From Planctomycetaceae bacterium (lineage in GTDB: Bacteria; Planctomycetota; Planctomycetia; Pirellulales; Thermoguttaceae): 5,250 bases of DNA. The stretch covers positions 1 to 5,250 of the forward strand of contig JAITQV010000168.1 of NCBI GenBank assembly GCA_031288765.1. Direction: 5' to 3'. Made by a program: the position numbers and the translations under genes. The notes under the pieces were generated by a model. That model was not told where the DNA came from and did no database searches. It saw only the letters and a list, made by a program, of their open reading frames with translations. The number at the start of each line of letters is the position of its first letter. Position 1 is the first letter of the stretch. Positions 1-4,975 of the stretch are shown here, in pieces.

Positions 1-99
1 TTGATATACTTTGAACGGCAGGAAATGACCATTTATTTTAATATGGAGTTTCTAAAAATTATCCGTAAGTCCTTATTTTTTAATAATAAAAAATTGTAA
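1..99 (+). CDS. possible C-terminal tail of a gene cut by the left edge
   Basis: Frame 1 is open from the first base for 32 codons and stops at TAA (97-99). The peptide is rich in Phe, Ile, Lys and Asn, ends in FFNNKKL, and matches no family I recognise. The repeat field starts about 30 bp after the stop, as expected if a gene ends here. Against this, the stretch is AT-rich, so an open frame of this length is only weak evidence, and its base composition differs from the two confident genes. The start and most of any such gene would lie outside the window. Confidence 0.25.
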   Translation: MIYFERQEMTIYFNMEFLKIIRKSLFFNNKKL

Positions 100-130
100 G
101 GCTGAATTTTTAGAGGTACCCAATTCATAA

Positions 131-227
131 GGTAGGCAATCGTTGGGTGAAAGCCCTTCGCCGAGCGGTTGCGTTGGCGTTAGTCGGCAATGAATTTTAT
201 ACGATGTTGGGTGTTTCGGTTACCTAC
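131..227. repeat. dispersed repeat element, copy A, with imperfect terminal inverted repeats
   Basis: The element is bounded by GTAGGCAATCG (132-142) and CGGTTACCTAC (217-227), which are inverted repeats matching at 9 of 11 positions. Its right half, from about 169, matches copy B (391-487) at roughly 80% by eye. Its left arm (145-163) matches copy B's arm (407-425) at 17 of 19 positions, but in the opposite orientation. An internal stem (173-178 with 183-188, loop GTTA) pairs completely only if three G-U wobbles are allowed. No protein-coding potential is apparent. Confidence 0.75.
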
Positions 228-232
228 TCAAA

Positions 233-277
233 GTCCCGCAAGGGACGATATAAACTAGCCCGCCGCAACGCGGCGGG
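233..277. repeat. two small GC-rich hairpins
   Basis: The first hairpin, GTCCCGCAAGGGAC (233-246), has a 5-bp stem and a GCAA loop of GNRA type. The second, CCCGCCGCAACGCGGCGGG (259-277), has a perfect 8-bp stem and a 3-nt loop. The reverse complement of the first occurs again at 842-855. Neither is followed by a T-run, so they do not look like intrinsic terminators. They belong to the set of short palindromes spread through 131-914. Confidence 0.8.
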
Positions 278-302
278 TAATTGTCCATAAACAACTATTA
301 AC

Positions 303-333
303 GCCCTGAAAGGGCAACATATTAGTTGATAGT
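303..333 (+). repeat. 31-nt direct repeat with hairpin, copy 1
   Basis: This 31-nt unit matches 556-586 at 30 of 31 positions in the same orientation. It begins with the hairpin GCCCTGAAAGGGC (stem 303-307 with 311-315) and continues into ACATATTAGTTGATAGT. It runs on into a degenerate TTAATAGTAAATAGTT tract and ACATGCGGAATT (357-368), a divergent form of the module CGCAAGCGGAAT found elsewhere in the window. Confidence 0.8.
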
Positions 334-390
334 GGAGAGTTAATAGTAAATAGTTCACATGCGGAATTTTTTCTTAAAGTATGTCAACAA

Positions 391-487
391 AAGGTAGGCG
401 GCGTTTCGCCGAAGGGCTTTCATCCATAATTGCGTCGGCGTTAGCCGACAGTGAATTTGTACAATGGTTGGTTGTTTCGATTGTCTA
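391..487. repeat. dispersed repeat element, copy B
   Basis: This copy starts with AAGGTAGGCGGCG and ends with CGATTGTCTA. The reverse complement of that end, TAGACAATCG, matches copy A's left terminus at 9 of 10 positions. It contains a perfect 6-bp stem with a GTTA loop (434-439 with 444-449). Its first 16 bases and 8 upstream (383-406) recur at 3645-3668 with 22 of 24 matches, so the leading end also occurs alone upstream of dapA. An open frame across it on the - strand is a by-product of the palindromes. Confidence 0.75.
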
Positions 488-531
488 GGGCTGAAAGCCC
501 TTAATATCTTAGCGTAGGGCAACGCCCTACG
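487..531. repeat. two perfect small hairpins
   Basis: AGGGCTGAAAGCCCT (487-501) has a 6-bp stem with loop GAA. CGTAGGGCAACGCCCTACG (513-531) has an 8-bp stem with loop AAC. The loops match those of other hairpins in the field: GAA at 308-310 and 561-563, AAC at 267-269. This suggests a common origin with divergent stems. Confidence 0.8.
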
Positions 532-555
532 AATAAGGGATACATATAAATTTAA

Positions 556-586
556 GCCCTGAAAGGGCGACATATTAGTTGATAGT
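556..586 (+). repeat. 31-nt direct repeat with hairpin, copy 2
   Basis: This copy matches 303-333 at 30 of 31 positions, including the hairpin GCCCTGAAAGGGC (556-568). It continues into GATAGTTGATAGTTCGCAAG, linking this module to the CGCAAGCGGA module at 595-604. Confidence 0.8.
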
Positions 587-594
587 TGATAGTT

Positions 595-637
595 CGCAAG
601 CGGAGTTCCTACCTCAACGGTAATAATTCCGCTTGCG
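595..637. repeat. inverted pair of the CGCAAGCGGA module
   Basis: CGCAAGCGGA (595-604) and its exact reverse complement TCCGCTTGCG (628-637) form a perfect 10-bp inverted repeat around a 23-nt spacer. The same word occurs in CGCAAGCGGAATTATTG near 3681 and CGCAAGCGGAATCATTG near 5032, in the other two repeat blocks. Confidence 0.8.
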
Positions 638-653
638 GTTTTAGCCCGCAGGG

Positions 654-699
654 CGAGATGTGCATAACCGTAGGTGGAGCGAAGCGTAACCTACGGATC
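654..699 (+). repeat. hairpin module, forward copy
   Basis: The 8-bp stem CCGTAGGT (668-675) with ACCTACGG (689-696) encloses a 13-nt loop containing GGAGCGAAGCG. It is flanked by GATGTGCATAA and GATC. The inverted copy at 797-842 differs at five positions. Four of these form two compensatory base pairs in the stem and the fifth lies in the loop. Confidence 0.85.
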
Positions 700-719
700 A
701 ACATCCCCCAACAACACAA

Positions 720-779
720 AGCCCTGCAAGGGCGAGATTATGGTTGTGTTGGTTGATAATCTCGCCCCATGCGGGGCTT
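720..779. repeat. inner arms of the composite palindrome
   Basis: GGGCGAGATTAT (730-741) pairs perfectly with ATAATCTCGCCC (756-767) around a 14-nt GT-rich loop. Each arm carries its own competing hairpin: GCCCT/AGGGC at 721-733 and GCCCC/GGGGC at 764-777. Between these two, the fifth stem pair changes from T-A to C-G, again keeping the pairing. Confidence 0.8.
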
Positions 780-796
780 ATATTTTGGGTGGGCGG

Positions 797-842
797 GATC
801 CGGCGGTTGCGCTTCGCTCCACCGCCGGTTATGCACATCTCG
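797..842 (-). repeat. hairpin module, inverted copy
   Basis: This is the reverse-complement copy of 654-699, with the 8-bp stem CCGGCGGT (800-807) and ACCGCCGG (821-828). Two adjacent stem pairs that are T-A and A-T in the other copy are G-C and C-G here. A third, partly degraded copy lies at 3902-3928. Confidence 0.85.
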
Positions 843-860
843 TCCCTTGCGGGACTTTAA

Positions 861-914
861 GGTAACACTTCGCTGAAGGGTTTTCACCCATGGTCGCATC
901 GGTATTAGCCGACT
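861..914. repeat. dispersed repeat element, copy C, truncated
   Basis: The arm CGCTGAAGGGTTTTCACCC (871-889) is in the same orientation as copy B's arm (407-425). The following stem (899-903 with 908-912, loop ATTA) includes one T-G wobble. Similarity ends near 914, before the TGAATTTGTAC portion seen in copy B, so this copy appears truncated on its right. Confidence 0.65.
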
Positions 915-1326
915 TGTTCTACGCCCTGCAAGGTAGTGAGTTCAAAGGGGCTCTTTATATTAATTTTAATAGCGTTATCATTTTTGTTGTAATATATTTA
1001 TTTCGATAGATTTACGACTACCCCTCAACACTAATACAGCAGCATTAGGGACAAGAGACGTGCCTCGCCGAACAAGATGAACGGCATCACAACGCGCATA
1101 CTCATGCTGCCGTTGCTGAGGCGTATTGACTCAAGAAAAGGAAGGGAAGCGATCAACTATAAAAAGTGCCTGGAAAGAGTAACGATGGCACATTTATGCA
1201 CATGGAAAAACTCGCATCTCCTTGAAAATCAAACGATTAAAAGAAGAAAATTGCTAAACGATAAAAAAACAAAATCAACCCCCGTTTGAACACCCTACCT
1301 AACGGGGTTAAGATTCAGTGTTAATA
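915..1326. other. spacer without a convincing gene
   Basis: The stretch 950-1020 is strongly AT-rich with no recognisable feature. A 70-codon + strand open frame (ATG 1077, TGA 1287-1289) encodes a basic peptide that matches no family I know. It has no ribosome binding site and has AT-rich, lysine- and asparagine-heavy composition in its second half, so I do not call it a gene. Just before and after its stop, CCCCGTT (1280-1286) and AACGGGG (1301-1307) form a 7-bp stem, but no T-run follows, so a terminator is not supported. Confidence 0.6.
1058..1124 (+). ncRNA. speculative structured RNA or folded DNA segment
   Basis: Three stacked stems can be drawn. The outer stem pairs 1058-1066 with GAGGCGT (1118-1124), with one bulged T at 1061. 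The middle stem is AACGGCA (1080-1086) with TGCCGTT (1108-1114). The inner stem is GCAT (1096-1099) with ATGC (1104-1107) around a 4-nt loop. The segment is more GC-rich than its surroundings. No known RNA family is recognised, and no promoter or terminator clearly brackets it. It may simply be another degenerate palindromic repeat. Confidence 0.2.
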
Positions 1327-1355
1327 TTGACAACAAAGGACGGAATAGATACATT
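1327..1355 (+). promoter_or_regulatory. sigma70-like promoter, upstream of the tandem pair
   Basis: A consensus TTGACA (1327-1332) is separated by 17 bp from TACATT (1350-1355), which matches 4 of 6 positions of the -10 consensus. It lies upstream of the stronger candidate at 1362-1390 and points to the same gene. Confidence 0.4.
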
Positions 1356-1361
1356 GGCTTT

Positions 1362-1390
1362 TTGACACCGGAAACAAAAACGGTTAAAAT
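1362..1390 (+). promoter_or_regulatory. sigma70-like promoter of the PPC protein gene
   Basis: A consensus TTGACA (1362-1367), an optimal 17-bp spacer and TAAAAT (1385-1390, 5 of 6 consensus positions) make this the best promoter in the window. Transcription would start near 1397. That leaves a leader of about 60 nt before the ATG at 1460 and only about 15 nt before the alternative TTG at 1412. Confidence 0.6.
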
Positions 1391-1459
1391 CTTTGTGGGA
1401 ATATTTTCCTTTTGTCCGATTACACCCGATTACTCCATCAATTACTCTATTTTGCCGCT

Positions 1460-3604
1460 ATGCGTTATTTTCTTACTTTTACTGTGAGTGTTTTTCTTTT
1501 TCTTCCGGTTTCACCTTTCGCCGAAGCCCAACAACGTAATCCCAAAATCGGTTATGTTTATCCCGCCGGCGGTCAACAAGGAACCACTTTTGAAATTCTC
1601 ATCGGCGGGCGTCAAATCGCACGAAGTTCGGAAGTTTTGATTTCCGGTTCGGGAGTTCGCGGGCGGATTCTTCACGGTTATGCCGGTATGTTTATCAATA
1701 ATTCCGATGAGAGTAAAGTTGCTCGGCAAATTTATCACGACGCCAAACAATTGCTCGAAGACAGCAATGTTCCCCCCAAACACGAAACCCCGCAAGATAA
1801 CCGTAAAAACGAAACAAAAGAACAAAAACAAATTGCAGAATCTCAAAAGAATACCAGCCAAGTTAAGGATTCCGCCCAAACCGCAGAGGAACAAGCATTG
1901 CCGTTACCGGAAACTATTATGAAACGATTTCCTTATTTTAACCGCCTGACCAATCCGACTCCCGATGATTTGCAATTAGTCTTTTATGAATATTTTGCGC
2001 CGCGTGTTGACCGAAAACCGAAAGAAACATTAAATCAGGGCGTTTTGGTTGAAATAACAATCGACCCCGACACAATACCGGGAGACCGTGATTTGCGGTT
2101 GATTAGCGGGAACGGCATTTCGCCGCCTGTCCGGTTTTTAGTGGGAACTGCTCCCGAAATCAGCGAATTGGAACCAAACGATTCCGCTGTTTCTCCGTTG
2201 GACACTTTGGAAATATGGAAACGCCGTGAAGCCCCAAAAACAATCCGGCAATTGGAACCGCTCGAATTGCCGATTGTTATTAACGGACGGATTCGGGCAG
2301 CCGATGTTGATCGGTTTCAATTCAAAGCCGAAACAGGACAACATCTTGTGATTGGGGTTCGTGCGCGGTATTTGGTTCCTTATCTTGCGGATGCGGTTCC
2401 CGGTTGGTTCCAAGCCGCTGTTTCGTTGTACGCTCCCGATGGGAAAAAAATGGAGGATGCGGCGTCGTTCCGGTTTGATCCTGATCCGGTTCTTTGTGTT
2501 GATATTCCCAAAACGGGTGTTTATACGTTGGAAATTCAGGATTCTCTGTTTCGCGGACGCGACGATTTCGTTTATCGGGTTTCGATTGGCGAATTGCCGT
2601 TGGTTACGTCTGTTTTTCCATTGGGCGGCAGGCTTGGTTCTTCCGTCAACGCCGATATTACGGGGCATAACCTGCCGGAAAAAAATATTCTTCTCGACAT
2701 AAAACACGGCGAATCGGGAATTTGTGAAAAATCATTTTTGGGCAAGAGTTGGCTTTCTTATCCGGTTCGTTATGCAGCGGACGATTTGCCGGAATACCTC
2801 GAATCCGAACCCAATAACAACATAAAACAAGCGGAAAAAATTTCCCTGCCCGTTATTGTCAACGGACAAATTTCCGAACAGAACGATATAGATTATTTTT
2901 CGTTTGAAGGGCAAAAGGGCAGTCGTCTTGTATTGGATGTTGCCGCCCGATCGCTTTATTCTCCGCTTGATGCCTGTATTGAATTGATTGGTACGGACGG
3001 AAAGATTATTGCGGCAAACGATGACCGTGCCGGTTCCGACGGTATGAACATCGGTTTGGAAACGCATCATGCCGATCCGTATTTGAATGTTGAACTTCCG
3101 GCGGACGGAATTTACACGGTTCGGTGTTTCAACACGCTCAAACGCGGCAGTCCCGAATTTGGTTATCGTCTCCGTATTTCACCGCCGCAGGAAGATTTTG
3201 CGGTTTACTGTGAGCCGTCAAGCCTGTTTTTCAACAATAAAACGCAACCGGTTAAAATTCGTGTTTTTCGGAAGGACGGTTTTAACGGCGAAATTCGGCT
3301 TCGTTTGCCGGAATTAAGCGAACAAGCCGGTTTCCAACTTGAAGAGGTACGGATTCCGGCGGGAACAGCCGACGAGACTAACGAAACAACCGCAACACTT
3401 ACTTTATTGCCCAAATACAACGGCAAACCTGCTGAAATTATTTTAGAAGCGGTTGCGGTGATAAACGGCAAAGAAAAATGTCATACGGTTATTCCTGTTG
3501 ATGATTTTGAACAAGCGTTTATTTATCATCATTTTGTTCCGGCAAACGCTCTGGTGGTTACGAAACCGAAGGGGCGATTGGTTTCTTTTCGGAAATCCGA
3601 ATAA
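1460..3604 (+). CDS. secreted PPC and IPT/TIG domain protein of planctomycete type
   Basis: The product has 714 residues. It opens with a signal peptide (hydrophobic core about 4-19, likely cleavage after AEA at 21-23), so it should be exported; there is no lipobox cysteine. A first IPT/TIG-like Ig domain starts at PKIGYVYPAGGQQGT (28-42). It is interrupted by a charged Lys/Glu/Gln/Asn-rich insert (about 95-147) and resumes at about 195-229. The first PPC domain covers about 237-377 (EPND 238-241, NGRIRAADVDRF 275-286, TGVYTLEI 352-359). A second IPT/TIG-like segment follows at about 380-440 (FPLGGRLGS). The second PPC domain covers about 448-574 (EPNN 450-453, NDIDYFSF 475-482, DGIYTV 549-554). 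A beta-rich C-terminal part ends near YHHFVPANALVV (689-700). PPC domains are non-catalytic beta-sandwiches, usually attached to secreted enzymes. No protease or other catalytic domain is visible, so a binding or structural role outside the cytoplasm is inferred. The ATG was preferred over an in-frame TTG at 1412 because it places the signal peptide at the N-terminus. No Shine-Dalgarno is visible. The substrate is unknown. Confidence 0.92.
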   Translation: MRYFLTFTVSVFLFLPVSPFAEAQQRNPKIGYVYPAGGQQGTTFEILIGGRQIARSSEVLISGSGVRGRILHGYAGMFINNSDESKVARQIYHDAKQLLEDSNVPPKHETPQDNRKNETKEQKQIAESQKNTSQVKDSAQTAEEQALPLPETIMKRFPYFNRLTNPTPDDLQLVFYEYFAPRVDRKPKETLNQGVLVEITIDPDTIPGDRDLRLISGNGISPPVRFLVGTAPEISELEPNDSAVSPLDTLEIWKRREAPKTIRQLEPLELPIVINGRIRAADVDRFQFKAETGQHLVIGVRARYLVPYLADAVPGWFQAAVSLYAPDGKKMEDAASFRFDPDPVLCVDIPKTGVYTLEIQDSLFRGRDDFVYRVSIGELPLVTSVFPLGGRLGSSVNADITGHNLPEKNILLDIKHGESGICEKSFLGKSWLSYPVRYAADDLPEYLESEPNNNIKQAEKISLPVIVNGQISEQNDIDYFSFEGQKGSRLVLDVAARSLYSPLDACIELIGTDGKIIAANDDRAGSDGMNIGLETHHADPYLNVELPADGIYTVRCFNTLKRGSPEFGYRLRISPPQEDFAVYCEPSSLFFNNKTQPVKIRVFRKDGFNGEIRLRLPELSEQAGFQLEEVRIPAGTADETNETTATLTLLPKYNGKPAEIILEAVAVINGKEKCHTVIPVDDFEQAFIYHHFVPANALVVTKPKGRLVSFRKSE

Positions 3605-3644
3605 CGTGTTTATTGAGCGGCAATCTGTTATCGTACGGAAGTTT

Positions 3645-3895
3645 GACAACAAAAGGTAGGCGGTGTTTTAGTTAATAGTTCGCAAGCGGAATTATTGTGT
3701 TGCGATGGTAAATTCGTGTCCAACACTATTAACTATTAACTATTCACTACTAACTATTAGACCTTTTCCCTAACCTGCTTAAACACCGAAAATATAGCAA
3801 AAATGCCTTATTTTTATGATTACCTAAATTGTGTACTTTTCATATTTTTAAGTTAGGGAAAAGGTCTATTAACTATAAGGTTGCCTACTTTGGGA
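3645..3895. repeat. repeat block between the PPC gene and dapA
   Basis: The block begins with a 24-nt match to the leading end of copy B (3645-3668 against 383-406, 22 of 24). It ends with GGTTGCCTAC (3882-3891), an inverted form of the GTAGGC terminus, so the two ends may be those of one composite element. Inside are CGCAAGCGGAATTATTG, and a perfect 10-bp inverted pair AGTTAATAGT (3670-3679) with ACTATTAACT (3725-3734). A tract of TTAACTATT-like units follows, and then a nested 111-bp element (3758-3868). No gene is seen. Confidence 0.7.
3758..3868. mobile_element. 111-bp element with perfect 17-bp terminal inverted repeats (MITE-like)
   Basis: TAGACCTTTTCCCTAAC (3758-3774) and GTTAGGGAAAAGGTCTA (3852-3868) are exact inverted repeats enclosing 77 bp of AT-rich sequence with no open frame of note. 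Both ends carry TA. This would fit TA target duplication, as in Tc1/mariner-like or IS630-like families, but the TA may equally be part of the repeat. It lies inside a tract of ACTATTAACT-like repeats, as if inserted there. The element is too short to encode a transposase. No second copy is in the window, so mobility is inferred from structure alone. Confidence 0.5.
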
Positions 3896-3901
3896 GATTC
3901 T

Positions 3902-3928
3902 GATCCGGCGGTTGTGCTTCGCTCCGCC
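3902..3928 (-). repeat. degenerate third copy of the 46-nt hairpin module
   Basis: The first 24 bases match 797-820 at 23 of 24 positions, including GCTTCGCTCC. The distal stem arm has diverged, but GGCGG (3907-3911) can still pair with CCGCC (3924-3928). It lies about 40 bp upstream of the dapA promoter candidate. Confidence 0.7.
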
Positions 3929-3968
3929 TTCGTTGCAGGCAATTGAACCGGAAACAGCCAACCAACTC

Positions 3969-3997
3969 TTGACAAAACAGTTGTTAAAAAATAAACT
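3969..3997 (+). promoter_or_regulatory. sigma70-like promoter of dapA
   Basis: TTGACA (3969-3974), a 17-bp spacer and TAAACT (3992-3997, 4 of 6 consensus positions) lie upstream of dapA. The predicted start near 4004 gives a leader of about 55 nt, similar to the PPC gene. No lysine riboswitch-like structure fits in so short a leader. Confidence 0.5.
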
Positions 3998-4058
3998 TAT
4001 CACGATGATTTTATGAATATCTTTGCAAACCATTGAACACCTATTTTCCAATATTCCC

Positions 4059-4949
4059 ATGAAAACCCGATTTGAATCTTTTGCCGGTCTTTCCGTCGCA
4101 ATTGTTACGCCTTTTAAGAATGGTCAGGTTGACTATCAAACACTTCAGGAACAGGTGGAATTTCAGATTGCCGCCGGAACAACGGCGGTTGTTCCGGTCG
4201 GCACAACCGGTGAAAGTCCCACCCTTTCCTTTGACGAACACGAACGCGTTCTCCGAGCAGTGGTTGAAGCCGCCAACGGAAAAATCAAAGTTATGGCAGG
4301 TTCCGGCGCCAATTCCACACAAGAGGCTCTGCATCTTACCCAATTCACCCGAAAAGTCGGAGCCGATGCCGCTCTTGTGGTGGCTCCGTATTACAACAAA
4401 CCCACGCAGGAAGGGTTGTTTCAACATTACAAACTGCTCGCCGAATCCGTAGATATTCCTATTTGTATTTACAATATTCCCGGTCGCTGCGCCCGGAATA
4501 TCGAACCGGAAACAATAATTCGGCTCGCACAATTCCCCAATATCGGAATGGTTAAAGAGGCAACCGGTTCAATGGATCAGGCATCGTCGATTATTGCCCA
4601 TACCGATTTGACCGTGTTAAGCGGCGATGATAGTTTGACATTGCCGCTCTTGTCGCTGGGAGCCAGAGGGGTGGTTTCCGTCGCCGGTAACATTATTCCT
4701 CATGATATGACCGCCCTCTGTAACGCTTTTGAAAAAAAAGATACGGAAAAAGCATTGGCGTGGCATTACAAAACCTATACGCTTTGCCGCGACATGCTTT
4801 CGCTTTCAACAAATCCCATTCCAATCAAAGCGGCAATGAAATTGTTGGGACGCGATACCGGTGAACTCCGACTGCCGCTGACTCCCCTCCCCGAAAACGA
4901 CGAACAAAAATTACGGAAAACTCTCCAAAATTACGGTCTTTTGCCGTAA
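4059..4949 (+). CDS. dapA: 4-hydroxy-tetrahydrodipicolinate synthase (DapA)
   Basis: This cytoplasmic enzyme condenses pyruvate with L-aspartate-4-semialdehyde to 4-hydroxy-tetrahydrodipicolinate, the committed step toward diaminopimelate and lysine. The 296-residue product has the family's usual length and a complete TIM-barrel sequence. Visible motifs are GTTGES (48-53), PYYNKPTQEG (110-119), YNIPGR (138-143), the Schiff-base lysine in VKEATG (K166), SGDD (188-191) and NPIPIKAAM (252-260). Against the E. coli enzyme the register is a constant +5 through the core. T50 and Y112 match triad-region T45 and Y107, Y138 matches Y133, R143 matches R138 and K166 matches K161. Most of the lysine-inhibition site is present (S53, H61, N85, E89, Y111). 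The ATG was chosen over an in-frame TTG at 4023 because family members begin just before the G-L-x-V-A-x-V-T-P-F strand. There is no Shine-Dalgarno, and no other lysine gene is adjacent. Related aldolases such as N-acetylneuraminate lyase share the fold, but the GTTGES and YNIPGR motifs favour DapA. Confidence 0.96.
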   Translation: MKTRFESFAGLSVAIVTPFKNGQVDYQTLQEQVEFQIAAGTTAVVPVGTTGESPTLSFDEHERVLRAVVEAANGKIKVMAGSGANSTQEALHLTQFTRKVGADAALVVAPYYNKPTQEGLFQHYKLLAESVDIPICIYNIPGRCARNIEPETIIRLAQFPNIGMVKEATGSMDQASSIIAHTDLTVLSGDDSLTLPLLSLGARGVVSVAGNIIPHDMTALCNAFEKKDTEKALAWHYKTYTLCRDMLSLSTNPIPIKAAMKLLGRDTGELRLPLTPLPENDEQKLRKTLQNYGLLP

Positions 4950-4975
4950 CTGTTCACGCCGGACATCATTTTATT

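Larger units (their letters stand above)
643..856. repeat. composite imperfect inverted repeat, about 214 nt, with nested hairpins
   Basis: The outer arms are 654-699 and 797-842, matching at 41 of 46 positions in inverted orientation. An inner perfect 12-bp pair lies at 730-741 and 756-767. Small hairpins sit in matching places on both sides: GCCCGCAGGGC (644-654) opposite 842-855, and GCCCTGCAAGGGC (721-733) opposite GCCCCATGCGGGGC (764-777). The block could fold as one long hairpin or as a row of short ones. Open frames across it are artefacts of the repeats. Confidence 0.85.

Noticed and set aside
355..573. 72-codon open frame on the - strand
   Set aside because: It lies wholly across repeat copy B, the small hairpins and the direct repeat. 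Its peptide is just the translated repeat, and there is no start context.
674..865. 63-codon open frame on the + strand
   Set aside because: It runs through the composite palindrome, and its sequence is dictated by the hairpin arms. It has no family resemblance.
131..914. CRISPR array
   Set aside because: The repeats are numerous, but they differ in length, spacing and orientation and are themselves palindromic. There are no regular spacers and no cas genes.
1077..1289. 70-codon basic open frame
   Set aside because: It has no ribosome binding site or recognisable motif, its second half is lysine- and asparagine-rich as expected of AT-rich noncoding sequence, and it overlaps a foldable segment.
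1280..1307. intrinsic terminator
   Set aside because: There is a 7-bp stem, but the loop is 14 nt and no T-run follows.
1412..1459. TTG start adding 16 residues to the PPC protein
   Set aside because: It would put about 16 extra residues before a well-formed signal peptide and leave a leader of only about 15 nt from the best promoter. The ATG at 1460 fits better.
2138..2707. 189-codon open frame antisense to the PPC gene
   Set aside because: It is a shadow of the coding strand. Its peptide is rich in Arg and Asn without domain features, and the + strand frame has clear PPC motifs.
4023..4058. TTG start adding 12 residues to DapA
   Set aside because: The ATG at 4059 gives the normal 296-residue length and the usual short N-terminus before the first strand.
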